Positions 1-12,045 of a stretch of DNA of 64,000 nucleotides are shown here, piece after piece. The stretch's first letter is position 1. Each line of letters starts with the position of its first letter. The notes beneath the pieces are model-generated. The model worked only from the letters and a program-made list of their open reading frames with translations. It did no database searches and had not been told where the DNA came from. Position numbers and translations under genes: made by a program. The stretch is from Rallus limicola (taxonomy: Eukaryota > Chordata > Aves > Gruiformes > Rallidae): the NCBI GenBank assembly GCA_022605955.1, contig JAKCOZ010000010.1, positions 744,001-808,000 of the forward strand. Reading direction: 5' to 3'.

Positions 1-1829
1 CTTTTAACCTATTTTAAACACAGTCTTGAATGTCCACATGTCTATATTAGATGGTCCTTACCAACTAAAGCAGAAGTTTTCTTTCTAGGTTTTTCTTTCT
101 TGTGCAATGCATGTAATCTGACAGAACTCTTACATGCTAAATTCTGCTATTGCTTTTTCAGAAAACATTAGCTAAAAATTTTTTTCTGTCCATCATGGCT
201 AGTTATTGTCTTGTACTTTATTACATTCAAAAGGCCATGTACTGCTATCTTCCCTACAGGAATAAAATACTATAAAATGTGACTAAATGTGTATGGCATG
301 TATGCAAGGAGGAAGGTGAGCCAGAACGGCATCATTCTTTGTTGCTTGTAAGCTCTTGGTTGTGCCAATATGGGATAATTGTTAGAAGGCTTTTATAAAG
401 GAGGTGAAAGGAAGGCATGATTTCATTCAAGTCTCATGTTCTGATTATTTCATAAAATGCTATAAGAAAATTTAATCTTGGACTTAAAATGCTTGTGGTT
501 TGCAACTCTTGAACATTGCTGACAGGAAGGAATCAGGTAGTATTAATCCTTGCAAGATACAAGACACTTGCTGTTGGGAAGGGGAGGAACCGTGGAAGAG
601 CCTGGTTCAAGCTTTGGGGATGAGCTCTGTATGTGTCTGAGAGGCCATCAAAGAGTATAATGTAATGCATATGTTTTGTTTTAAAATTTCTGAAGTATTT
701 TATTTCCTTTCTTACTTTCTTCCTCTGGGAAATTTTTAATGAAAGAAATAAGATTTTCTTCATTTTTTTAAGATATATACCTGGAGGAATTTGAGGAAAC
801 AGTATAGTTACTGCTCTGTCTGTCAGTTCTGTACCTGGAATAACGAAAGACAATAGTATTAAGGGGTGCTTATAGCTAATGTGATATTTTTTCTTTTTGC
901 ATAGGTTGCTCCTTCACACGCTACAATAGCACAGAGTTATTTTTCAATTTCTATAATCTGTGATTCCACAAATCTATGATTCTCCCTTAGAAGATAAAAG
1001 TAATTATCCACCCACACAAAATTAGGAAATGAAATAACATACAGTTGTAAAAGAGATTTACTTAAGTTATATCCTCAATTTGAAGTATCAACAGCTTGAA
1101 AAATAATATTGTGCTTGAGGAGAACTTGTTAGTAGAAAGTTGAGAATAGACCTTCTATATCTTTCTCTACAGAGTTTGAGTTAATCTGTATGAACTACAA
1201 TGTGGCAAAATGCAGCTTTTAGGTAAATTGATCAACATTCATTCAAAGGTGAAGGATATAGACCTGAGCTTCATTTAACTTTTAAATACCAAAACCATCT
1301 CACAGGGCTTTGGAGAGATTTATGTGATGTGCCCAAAATTCTTCTGGCTTGTTTTAATAGTTTCATTCCAGAATGATTTAACTAAAAGGGCACACCATTT
1401 AATGTGAACTGTGTAGGAAGTCAACGTCTATTTGTTTACCTCATGACAAAAGAGTAGTAATGGCAGCTGAAAGGAACCTCTCTTATGAGGAAACAGGCCT
1501 GTAAGGGAGAGAAGTTGTATCAGGATCCAATTCACATTGTTGCAGGTTGTCTCTAAAGTCTGTTCTGCAGACTCCTCAGATGGGCTTATGGGTCATGTAC
1601 TTTAGATTGTTATGCTCTGGAAATGAAGGATGAGCCTTCATGGGTCTCTTGTGTGATTCCCAGTACTGGAGTCTGCAGCTGTTGTGCTGATGTCTCTGAT
1701 GATCCATGTGGGTTTGTGTCAAACCAGCTGTAGTTGGGGCTGTGATAGTTGAAGAAGCCTAGTTTTTAAGCCCACGGTTGGATTACCTAGGATGAGATAC
1801 ACTTTGAATTCTAAGGAATAATGATGATG
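1..1829. other. Intronic sequence without recognisable feature
   Basis: AT-rich DNA with short T runs. I see no coding exon, recognisable repeat or RNA gene. The short open frame on the minus strand near 533-853 has no recognisable protein feature. Confidence 0.6.
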
Positions 1830-2226
1830 CATAGCATTCCTCAGAGGAATACTGGGACCAATGCTGTTTAACTTCTTTGTTGGTAACATGGACAGTGGGA
1901 TTGAGTGCACACTCAGCAAGTTTGCTGATGACCTCAAGCTGTGTGGTGCAGTCAGCATGCTGAAGAGAAGTGCTGCCATCCAGAGAGACCGTGACAGATT
2001 GAGAGGTGGGCCCATGCAAACCACAGTAACTTCAATAAGGCCAAGTCTTGCACACGGGTCAGCACAATCCCAAGCACAACTACAGGCTGGGCAGGGAATG
2101 AATTGAGAGGAACCTTAAGGAGAAGAACTTAGGGGTATCGATTCATGGAAAGCTTAACATGACTTGGCAATGCATATTCTTTCAGCCCAGAACGCCAACC
2201 AAATCCTGTGTTGCATGAAAAGGCAG
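1830..2226 (+). mobile_element. CR1 LINE copy B, 5' part (interrupted by a second CR1)
   Basis: A degenerate CR1 ORF2 fragment begins near a PQ-like junction and reads [23 protein letters not shown], the reverse transcriptase palm with an intact FADD box (1921-1932). It continues toward the C-terminal region with stops and frameshifts. At about 2226 it breaks off in the middle of the segment that normally reads KR-VTSRSREVILPLY, and the matching continuation appears at about 4686. The piece is a 5'-truncated, dead retrotransposon that was itself a target for the copy at 2227-4685. Confidence 0.85.
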
Positions 2227-4685
2227 ATATCAGGGTGGGAGTTTGCTATAGAACACTCAGCCAGGAAGAAGAGGCTGACAAGTTGTTTTACAAACAACTG
2301 TGAGAAGCTTCATGATCGCTAGCCATTGTCTTGTGGGAGACTTCAACTTACCAGATGCCTACTTGGAAGAGACAGCAGAGAGGAAAGAGTCTAGGAGGTT
2401 CCTAGAGTGTGTGAGAACTTCCTAATAGAACTGGTGAGTGACATGACTAGGGAAAGTGTTTGTGAAAAGAGAAGGTCTTGTGGGAGATGTGATGGTTGGA
2501 GGATGTCTGGAGCATAGTCATCACAAGATGATAGAATTTTCAGTACTAGGAGAAGTACAGAGGAGTGTCAATAGAATGGCCACCTTGGACTTCCATAGGG
2601 CAGACTTTGGACTGTTCAGAAAGCTGGTTGATAAAGTTACATGGGAGACAGTCCTTAAGGGCAAAAGAGCCCAGGAGGACAAGAAGGAAATCCTGGCAGC
2701 ACAAGAGCAGGTTGTCCCCATGTGCCAGACAAGGAGACAGCAAGGAAGACAACCAGCTTGGCTGAGCAGAGAGATCTGAAAAAATGGGAAAGTCTATGAG
2801 CTTTGGAAGAAGGGGCAGGCATCTTAGGAGGACTACAGGGATGAAGTAAGATCATGTAGAGAGAAAATCAGAAGGGCTGAAACCCAACTAGAACTCAGAT
2901 TGGCCAATTCCGTGAAAGATAATTAAAAATCTACAGATACATCAACAGCAAAAGGAGGGCCAAGGACAATCTCCAGCCTTTACTGGATGCAGGGGGTACA
3001 TTAGCGACAAAGGATGAGGACAAGGCTGAGGTTCTTAATACCTTCTTTGCCTCAGTCTTTAATAGTAAGGTAAGGTGTTCCCTGAGTATTCAGTCTCACA
3101 AGCTGGAAGACAGGGAGAGAGAGCAGAACAAATCTCCCATTATCCAGGAGGAAATGGTTAGAGACCTGCTAGGCCAATTAGGCATTTGCAAGTCTATGGA
3201 GCCAGATGGGATCCACCTGAGAATACTGAGGCAGCTGGCAGATGTACATGTCAAACCGCTTTTCATGATCTACCAGCAGTCCTGGCAGACTAGGGAAGTT
3301 CCACTTGACTGGAGGCTGGCAGATGCTACACCCATTTACAAGAAGGGTCGGAGGGAGGATCCGTGGAACTACAGGCCTGTCAGTCTGAACTCAGTGCCAA
3401 GGAAGATCATGGAACAGGTCAACTTGAGTGCTATCACACAGCACACACATGACAACCAAGTGATCAGGCCCAGTCAATATGGGTTTATGAAAGGTAGATC
3501 CTGTCAAACTAACCTGATTGCCTTCTACAACAAGGTGACCCACTTAGTGAATGAGGGAAAGGCTTTAGACTTCAGCAAAGCCTTTGACACCATTTCTCAT
3601 AGCATTCTTCTTGAGAAACTGGCTACTGCTGGCCTGGACAAGCGAACCCTCTGCTGGGTTAATAACTGCCTGGATGGTCGAGCTCAAAGAGCTGTGGTAA
3701 ATGGAGCTAATTCCAGCTGAAGGCCAGTCATAAGTCGTGTTCCCCAGGACTCAGAGCTGTGTCCAGTTCAGTTCAATACTTTTACCAGTGACCTGGATGA
3801 AAAGATTTGAATGTTCCCTTACTAAGTTTGTGGATGACACTAAGCTGGGAGGAAGTGCCAATCTGTTTGAGGGTAGGGATTCAAAGGGATCTGAACAGGA
3901 TGGATTGATGGGCTGAAACCAACAGGATGAGGTCCAACAAGTCCAAGAGCTGAGTCCTGAACATGGGACATAACAACCCCTGGCAGCGCTACAGTCTTGG
4001 GGAAGAGTGGCTAGAAAGCTGCCTGGCAGAGAAAGACCTGGGGGTGTTGGCTGACTGCAGGCTGAACATGAGCCAGCAGTGTGACCAAGTGGCCAAGAAG
4101 GCATCTTGGCTTGTATGAGAAACAGTGTGGCCAGTAGGTCTGGGGAACTGACTGTGCCCCTGTACTTGTCATTGGTGAGGCCGCACCTCAAATACTGTGT
4201 TCAGTTCTGGGCCCCTCATGACAAGAAAGACATCAAGGTCCTGGACCATGTCCAGAGAAGGGCAACCAAGCTGGTGAAGGGGCTGGAGAACAAATCTTTT
4301 GAGGAGTGGTTGAGGGAACTGGGGTTGTTTTTCCTGGAGAAGAGGAGACTGAGGAGAGAACTTACCACTGCCTATAACTACCTGAAAGAAGGTTGTAGAG
4401 AGGTGGGTGTTGATCTCTTCACCCAAGTGACCGGTGATAGGATGAGGAGGATTGGCCTCAAGGTGTGCCAAGGCAGGTTCAGATTAGACAATAGGAAAAA
4501 ATTCTTCACTGAAAGAGTTATCAGGCATTGGAACAGTCTGCCCAGGTTGTCGCTTGAGTCACCATCCCTGGATGTATTTAATAGACGGGTTGACGAGGTG
4601 CTTAGGGATATGACTTAGTGGAGGATAGGTATGGTTGGACTCAATGATCTTAAAGGTGTTTTCCAACATAGTGATTCTGTGAAAC
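2227..4685 (+). mobile_element. CR1 LINE copy A, 5'-truncated, inserted into copy B
   Basis: About 2.46 kb of CR1, from the end of the endonuclease domain to the 3' end. Readable pieces in order are: GVCYRT-like endonuclease sequence near 2240; a block at 2456-2779 with REGLVGDVMVGG; the reverse transcriptase at 3154-3720 with IYKKGRREDPWNYRPVSL, QYGFMKGRSCQTN and LDFSKAFDTISHS; a palm box reading FVDD at 3827-3838; and the C-terminal region 4106-4618 with [16 protein letters not shown] and [12 protein letters not shown]. The 3' end is GATTCTGTGA-like near 4675. Several frameshifts and stops are present, and about six residues are missing just before LDFSKAFD. The C-terminal wording (RVDEVLRDM) differs from copies B and C, so it is another subfamily. 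It cannot be active. Confidence 0.93.
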
Positions 4686-5236
4686 CCAGTATGACCAGCA
4701 TGTCAAGGGATGTAATTCTGCCCCTCTACCCAGCTCTTGTGAGACCTCACCTGGAGTAGACCATCCAGCTCTGGGGTTCCTAGTACAAGAAGGATACTGA
4801 GCTGTTGGAGTGAGTCCAGAGGTGGCTCACAAAGATGATCAGAGGACTAGAGCACCTCTTCTACAAGAACACGTTGAGAGAGTTGGGCTTGTTCAGCCTG
4901 GAGACCTTATAGCAGCATTCCAGTACCTAAAGAGGCCTACAGGAAAGAAGGAGAGGGCCTGTTTATCAGGGAGTGTAGTGATAGGACAAGGGGTAATGTA
5001 AACTGAAAGGGTAGATTTAGATTAGATATTAAGAAAAAAAATCTTGACTGAGTGAGGAGAGGCACTGTATGAAGTTGTCCAGAGAAACTGTGGATGCCCC
5101 CTCCCTGGCAGTGTTCAAGGCCAGGTTGGATGGGGCTTTGGGCAACCTGGTCCAGTGGAGCATGTCCCTGTCCACGGCAGGGGTCTTCTAACTAGATGAT
5201 CTTTAAGGTCCCTTACAATTCTAACCATTCTGTGAC
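4686..5236 (+). mobile_element. CR1 LINE copy B, 3' part
   Basis: This resumes copy B exactly where it stopped at 2226 (ACCAGCATGTCAAGGGATG, then [11 protein letters not shown]) and runs through the decayed C-terminus and 3' untranslated region to ACCATTCTGTGACT at about 5236. It shares small diagnostic changes with the copy at 26598-27006, including a deletion that shortens the LEKRRLRGDL region to CCTGGAGACCTTATAGCAGC. The two copies therefore belong to one CR1 subfamily. Confidence 0.88.
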
Positions 5237-7919
5237 TATGCTTTTCAAATCAGAGAAACAAACTGAGCATTATTTTCATGTTCAGTATGTGAGTTTCCTC
5301 TTCTCATCCCTGGTTATGTAAATGAGAGTGGTGATTGAAGCTGCTTGAGTTTCCCCATATGGAAACTTTACAGTACTTTATTTGGCCATCTCCATGCAGC
5401 CTTCTATTTTAGGCAGCAGTAGATTGAGGAGATTGCAGTTTAGTTAATTTGCCTCATCTGTTAGTCAAAATAAACTGTTGTATCAATAGTCCATTTCTTC
5501 TTGCTTATACTGTTATAAGGATTAGTCTGAATCTTTCCTTTGAAAAAAATACAGCCCGAAGAGGGCATTCCTATTCTAAACTGCACTTCACAATATTAGT
5601 TAATATTTGGTGGGAGGGAAATGTGCTTTTCTAACTGAGAGCACAGCTTCTGGAATATCCTTAACTGAAAAGGATGATGATATTTAACAGCAAAGAGTGA
5701 GCTTATTTTGCTGGGCTGTTAATCAGTCCAATTGCTATTACTAAGTTAACAAACTAAAAGAGGATGATTAATAAAAATGTTTAGCATGGCTTTTTTATCT
5801 TGACAGCATTATTTCTAAGCCTTATTTGATGTCTGACAGAAACATTAAAGGAATCATGCGTTTCTGAATACTCACTGACTATTTAGCACAAATGGTATGT
5901 GTGGTAAACGTATTTATTTGATGGGCAATGTATAGAGCAAGTTATAGGATTTTCTTAGCTGTCTATGAGACAGAGATGTGAAAAATGCACCTTTGTTACT
6001 CTTGGGTTTTAGGAGAAAATGCTGAAAAATTTTACATTTGGTATTTATAATTAATAATTTCCAGTCAGGATGTACTGAAATGGGCCACAACCACTATGAG
6101 TTATTCTCTATCCTTAACTGATATTTTTGTAGCATTGCTTGCTTATCTTCAGAGGACCTAGTAAGTTTTAAAAAAATTTTGCTTGTTTTTTTCTTTTTCT
6201 GCTGCTGCTCTTGTGGAACCAGTCCCTATCAACTTTTGTGCTGACTACTGCAGTTCTTGGTGCAGTGATCTCTACTGAGGTCTCAAAAGAGAACATCAAC
6301 CAGATGCAAATGGAGGAACATTCTCCTGGGGTGGGGATGACTGCAGAAAGGAGGCTGATCTTTCCTAATTTCCCTGAGGGTGCAAAACATTCGGTCCCAG
6401 GACTTTATCTGTCTTGTCAGTTAGTGAGTCTATTTTCATGAACCTTAGTCCCAAATCTCTATGGTATCATTTGCAAAAGCCCCATTTCTCCAGCACAATC
6501 ATATACTGAAGAATTATGCTTCTGATCATCATGATTTTCCCTTCTTTTGGGGAAATGGTATAATACCTAAACTAGGGAGAAATTGTCTTTCTTACAAAAT
6601 GACTTACAGGTCCCTGAAGCAACTTAGAGTTGCTGGTCCTCTGTAAAGTTAGGGATTTGGCATGTATGTAGGCTATTATCTAACATTTTCAAAGAAATTA
6701 TCTTCACAGGATATAGCAGTTGTTCTCTTGTCTTTTCCCTTGTGTATGATAGTTGCTGCCATTCCACTCATAAAAAAAAGACTGAAAAAGACTTAAAACT
6801 ACTTTTCCAAGACAGTTAAAAACCTTTTTCTGAAGTTGAATTAAAAAAAGTAATCCTAGAGTTGATCTATCTACTGTAACTGCTGAGTTACAGTAGTCTT
6901 ACTGTGCAGAACTCAAAGTGCAGATGGTTTTATTCAACAGTACAAAACTTGGAATTTTTTTTTTTTCTTACTGCAACTAAGGGTTTCAAGAGTGGAGCTG
7001 CGTGAGGGAGGGAAAGATTTTTTTTTTTTTTCTTTAGCGTCATAACTTATAATTTCTGTTACTAAAGCTTTTACTATTTAAAGATATTTTCATAACCTGC
7101 CAAAATGTGTTTGGAAGACTGATGCCCACAGTCCAGTTTGAGATGAAAGTCTGAGTTTCCTATATAGAATTATAGTTGTTAACACATCACGCCCATCAAT
7201 CTTAAAGTTGTTTTCTTAGTCTGTAGCAAGCATGAGTGTTGTTTTACTAGGATTGTTTATGAGGTAATACGTATATAGTATGAGGTATTAAGTATGTAAT
7301 TTTAAGGAAAGTTCACAGGGCCTCTGCATCAGTGATATTAACATGTACAACAACAGCATATGAAGCAAACATCCTTCCAGGGTATTTCAGAGTCTGTTGA
7401 TGTGTTTAACTATTATTAACATGTTGGGTAAATACCGTGATCTTAATATGGCAAAAGTCACACTGACCCTAAATCAGCCCCAGCGGAGAACTGAGGGCTT
7501 TCACTTGTCAGCAAATAACAGCAGTGCAACATGTAAGTAGACACTGGCTACAGCACGAGCTCATTCTGTGGTGTACTGCAATGAATGCCAAGTACTTTAA
7601 GGGTGTGGGTTTTTTCCTTTAAGAAGCTCTTCAGTCATCTGGAAACTATTTGGTACAGTAGTTCAAAAGCTGGCACGCAGTAGGCTGTTTTGGAGTAGTT
7701 GAATACGGGAAAATCATTAGGGATCAGGTTACTCATCCTCAAGAGAACTATTTCTCTCTCTAGAATTTGGAAATCTCACAATTGTTTTCAGAGTTACTTA
7801 AGCTGTCTCCTGTGGGAAAGCTTCCTGGGATCATTGTAGATGTCAGAGGTCTACTGGTGTCCTAGATGTAATAAAAAAGATGTAATATTGATTGGTATTA
7901 TCAATCTATAGACCAATAA
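5237..7919. other. Intronic sequence without recognisable feature
   Basis: AT-rich DNA. It holds two T runs (T12 at 6955-6966, T14 at 7018-7031) and a short CTG run near 6200. Small open frames of 60-76 codons have no recognisable domains. Confidence 0.55.
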
Positions 7920-8494
7920 GTTTCTGGAGAAACCCTGTAGAGGATCCTAATGGAGCAGTCTGGTCCTGAAGGTCTACAGTCTGTGTAAGGGACTGTTGGA
8001 GCAGTTAATGAAGAACTGTAGCCTGTGGGAAGAATTCAGGTTGGAGAACTTAACGGAGAACTGTCTCCCGTGAGAGGGACTGCACTCTGGAGCAAGGGAA
8101 GAATGTGAGAGGTCCTCCCTGAGGCAGAAGTGTCAGAGACAAGTTGATGGACTGACCACAACCACCATTCCCTGTCCCCCTGTGCTGCTAGGGAGAAGGA
8201 AGTAGAGAAATCAGGAGTCAAATTTTGCCTGGAAAGAAGGGAGCAAAGGGGGAAGGTGTTTTAAGCTTTGGTTTTATTTCTCATCACTCTGTTTTGCCTG
8301 GTAATAAATCAGATTAATTATTTTCTAAGCTGAGTCTGTTTTGCCCATGATGGTAATTTGTGACTGACCTCTCTCTGTCCTTATTGCAACCCACAAGCCT
8401 TTTGTGCTATTTTCTCTCCCCTGTCCAGCTGAGGAGGGGAGTGATAGAGCAGCTTGAGTGGGCACCTGACCTCCAGCCAGATCAACCAACCACA
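7920..8494 (+). mobile_element. Avian LTR, 3' part (5'-truncated), same family as 56922-58105
   Basis: The sequence is homologous to the second half of the long LTR in intron 3. Shared landmarks in order are: degenerate repeats of about 40 bases built on GGAGCAG and GAAGAACTG (7950-8095); CTGACC followed by CCCTGTGCTG; GGTGTTTTAAG; a TGAGTCTGTTTTGCCCATGA stretch; CTCTCCCCTGTCCAG; GGGGAGTGATAGAG; and an end at CAACCAACCACA. A canonical AATAAA at 8303-8308 sits where an LTR polyadenylation signal would be. It has no coding capacity. The 5' boundary is uncertain by some tens of bases. Assignment to endogenous retroviral LTRs rests on the CA end, the polyadenylation signal and memory of similar avian repeats. 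Confidence 0.75.
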
Positions 8495-9865
8495 TAAACC
8501 ATAACTCGTTTGTCCATGAGTGCAAACAGAACAGGAAATCCATCTAATACTTCTTCTCCTCTGACTCAAGGAAACTGGAACACAAGCCAATACAGAAGAG
8601 GAGACCCTTGGTGACACACCTTGGTGCACCAAATTCTGCTGCCTTCACATTCTGCACTATGGAGTCACTCCTTCCACTCTAGGTCGGTTGTGCCTGGGCC
8701 TTTGGTAAGGGTGGACATCACTCCATACTGTCAAACCTCAGGTATATTTTTGTGAATCTTCCAGTTGAGCTTTGTCACGTGAACTTTGTCATACAGCCAA
8801 GTTCATTTTGGCAATACATCCTTCAGTGTTGTAATCTCATCTCTATGTGGATCATAGAGTGGTATAAAAGTGCTAACACACAGGTCAGATAACAGGAAAA
8901 GTAACAAAGCCTTGTGATAACTGGTGATATCATCACAGCTGCTGTTTATGTCCTGAATAGTAAACCTGGAAACCATTAGCAGGTGTGATGACGTGTGATG
9001 TTCAAGTAATGCCCTCTGGATAGGAACCAGAAAACTCTAGTATTGAAAGGCAGTGCCTAGACATTTTTTGGACTCCAGGACCATTAGATAGCTAGACTTT
9101 ATAGGAAGGAAGTCTCATAGGTAAGTGATTAGGGTTAGACAAATAATTAAAAGGGCAGTTCTTTCTTTCTGGGTTTCCTAAAGCCGCTATTAATGGCCTA
9201 GTTTTACTTTCAGGCCATATTTTAAGTCATGATTACCACTGAAAAGTGTAGTCAAATGGATGTGGATACACACCCCTGTTAAATTACTATCAGCACTTTA
9301 ACATGCTGAATCCTTGCACTGAATGGACTATGGAGCTGCTGTGGGTTAAAACCAGTCTGGTAGGATGTGCTGGTTTTACCTGGATGGTTGAGTTTGATAG
9401 TCCTGTTCACTTCTGCATGGTCAGGTGCTGGAGTGAAGAGGCTGGGAATAGGAATGAGCAACCAGCGTAAAAAAAGAGGAAAGAAAATCTTTTTTCAACT
9501 GTTTGGACAGTTTATGTCCTTGTCCTTGTCTTGTAACAGGATCTGTGTTGTCTTGCCTGCTACATGAACTTCAGTGGGAATAACATTAACCTGATGACAT
9601 CTTTTGTACATGCAGCCTAAGTTTTCACCTCATAGCTAATCACATGTGCATTAATTCAGTTACCGATGCTTGGAAAATAGGTAAATCAGTGGATATAACT
9701 AAAGGTTGGACAGATTTATCATAGCTTTTAAACCAGTATTTTTCATTGCTGGGTCCTGGAACAGCTTTCATCATAGGTGCCAAACATTTATATACTATTT
9801 GCAAACATAAATTACTCTTAAGGACCAACAACCATATTTTCTAATGTCTGGAAAACCTTTTAAAA
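8495..9865. other. Intronic sequence without clear feature
   Basis: Mixed-composition DNA with no exon or recognisable element. A short resemblance near 9366 to the start of another avian LTR type was too weak to annotate. Confidence 0.5.
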
Positions 9866-10297
9866 TCATAGAATCACAGAATGGTTTGGGTTGGAAGGGA
9901 CCTCAAAGATCATTTAGTTCCAACCCCCTGCCATGGGCAGGGACACCCTCACTAGACCAGGTTGCCCAAAGTCTCATCCAGCCTGGCCTTGAACACTTCC
10001 AGGGAGGGGGATTCCCTCTCTGGGCAACCTGTTCCAGTGCCTCACCACTCTCACAGTAAAGAATTTTTTCCTAATGCCTAGTCTAAACCTCTCCTCTTTC
10101 AGCTTGAAGCCATTGCTCCTTGTCCTATCACTGCACTGTCGGATGAACAGTCCCTCTCCCACTTTCCTGTAGGACCCCTTTAAGTATTGGTAGACTGCAA
10201 TTAGGTCACCCTGTAGCCTTCTCTTCTCCAGGCTGAACAAGCCCAACTCCTGCAGCCTGTCTTCATAGGAGAGGCACTCCAGCCCCGCCCGCCCCCC

Positions 10298-10341
<44 letters not shown>

Positions 10342-11033
10342 ATCATCTTTGTGTCCCTCCTCTGGGCTTGCTTCAACAGCTGTATGTCTTTCCTGTCCTC
10401 GGGACCCCAGAGCTGGATGCAGCGGTCCAGGTGGTGTCTCATGGAAGCAGAGTAGAGGGGCAGAATCACCTCCCTTGACCTGCTGCCCACACTGGTTTTG
10501 ATGCAGCCCAGGACATGGTTTTCCTTCTGCTGCGGCACTGTGCTGGCTCTTGTTGAGCTTGTCAACCAGCACCCCCAAGTCATCCTCAGGGCTGCTCTCA
10601 ACCCGTTCTCCACCCAGTCTATAATTGTGCTTGGGATTGTGCTGACCCACATGCTGGACCTTGCACTTGGCCTTGTTGAACTTCATGCAGTTCACATTTG
10701 CCCGTCTTTCCAGCTTGTCAAGGTCTGGATGGCATCCCTTCCCTCCACTATGTCAACCTCACCACACAGCTTGGTGTTGTTTGCAAACTCACTGAGGGTG
10801 CAGTCCATCACACTGTCCATGTCACCAACAAAGATGGTAACAGTGGTTGCCTCAGTACTGATCCCTGCGAAACACCACTTGTCATGGACCTCCATGTGGC
10901 TATTGAGCCATTGACCACAACTCTGTGTGTGAGTATCCAGCCAGTTCCTTCTCCACAGAGTAGTAGTCCATCCATCAAATCCATGTCTCACTAATTTAGA
11001 GACAAGGATGTCATGCTGGACAGTGTTGAATGA
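9866..11033 (-). mobile_element. CR1 LINE, antisense, 5'-truncated, containing a long C/G run
   Basis: The 3' end is at 9866 (TCATAGAATCACAGAATGG, read on the + strand) and the copy runs to about 11033, where the reverse transcriptase begins (FNTVQHDILVSKLVRHGFDGWTT on the minus strand). Visible pieces are VGDMDSVMDCTLSEFANNTKLCGEV, the C-terminal [13 protein letters not shown] and [16 protein letters not shown], and the 3' untranslated region. The catalytic box is FANN (10776-10787) instead of FADD, so both acidic residues are lost. A C42 run replaces the short segment that normally encodes the RGLE region. Frameshifts and stops are present. Confidence 0.93.
10299..10340. repeat. C42 homopolymer (G42 on the minus strand)
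   Basis: Forty-two consecutive C residues, preceded by a further C-rich 20 bases (10283-10298). They lie inside the antisense CR1 at a point where related copies have only a few C residues before GATCATCTT. It is either a genuine homopolymer expansion, likely to form i-motif/G-quadruplex structures, or an assembly artefact. Confidence 0.95.
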
Positions 11034-11938
11034 ACCCCACTTAAGCCATTTATATAGAGGGACTAGTTTATTGAATTCTGACAAAAGAAGAAAGTGGCTT
11101 TTAAAAATGTCTAGAAACAGATTAATTTTGTTTAAAGGTTTTGAATTCCTACAGGGTGCTATTTTAGACATATATAAATGCCTCATAACTAAAAATTACC
11201 TAGTGTCCACAAGGAGGTTTTATAACCAGTGTAGTGGACTACGTGAGTGAATCACAGAACCCAGCAGTTCTAGAACAGATAATGGTGTGTCTGGTGCCAA
11301 TTATGGAAGATACCATATAGGAATTTGATATGGGTAATCAATGGGATTTGCATGTTGGCATGGAAATACTATGTCATGATGCTACTTCTTTCAGAATGTA
11401 CAGAAATGATCTTCTCGCATAAAAACCAGGCAATTCTGTATTATACTATTGCTTTGGTTCTGGAGTGCCTGCTTTGTAATTTGTAATTTTGTAACTCATA
11501 CACAGAGTGTAACTTTTATAAGTGGTACAAAGCAGGCACTCCAAACTGCCATTATTTTTATAACAGTGCTTTTCAGCTCTGCTTCATCCAGTCACAGTCA
11601 GCTGGAGACTCACAGTTTAAATCTGTCTTGTAGTGTCTTTCACACAGAGGCCTTGCATAGTACTGTAGTTGTGTGTATTCAGATAAAGATTTCTCACAGC
11701 AAATTGATGGAAAATGCAAAGAGCACTTGCTGAAAATGAATGATGTAGTGCCTTAAAATACACTAGTTGTATATCCTGAAACCAGTCTTGCTTTGCAGTT
11801 GTGTGTCATGCAGTAATGCTTGGTTAAGATGTTTCTTTTTAAATGACTGTTTTCTCATAGCAGCTGAGAAAACAGTAACACAAAGCAAACAAGTGATTGC
11901 TCCCAAACCTTACACATGAAATTCTAGGCTGAAATTCA
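11034..11938. other. Intronic sequence without recognisable feature
   Basis: AT-rich DNA between the antisense CR1 and the trinucleotide tract. No exon or repeat is recognised. Confidence 0.5.
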
Positions 11939-12045
11939 GGTTGTGGTGTTGTTGTGGCTGCTGTTGTTGCTGCTGTTTTTACTATTATTGCTGTTGTGGC
12001 TGTTGCTAGTAATAGTAATAATAATAATTATTACTGATGAAGTTA
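11939..12045. repeat. Degenerate GTT/GCT trinucleotide tract followed by AAT/ATT repeats
   Basis: An interrupted (GTT/GCT)n run passes into TAGTAATAGTAATAATAATA and ATTATTACT. This is an imperfect microsatellite, old enough to carry many substitutions. Confidence 0.85.

Noticed and set aside
3751..4191. 146-codon minus-strand open frame
   Set aside because: It is the antisense shadow of CR1 copy A's C-terminal region.
9366..9460. Possible start of another avian LTR (GTGCTGGTTTTACCTGG)
   Set aside because: Only about 20 bases look alike and no promoter or end follows.
10201..10695. Minus-strand open frames with a long polyglycine run
   Set aside because: The glycines are only the translation of the C42 homopolymer inside a dead CR1.
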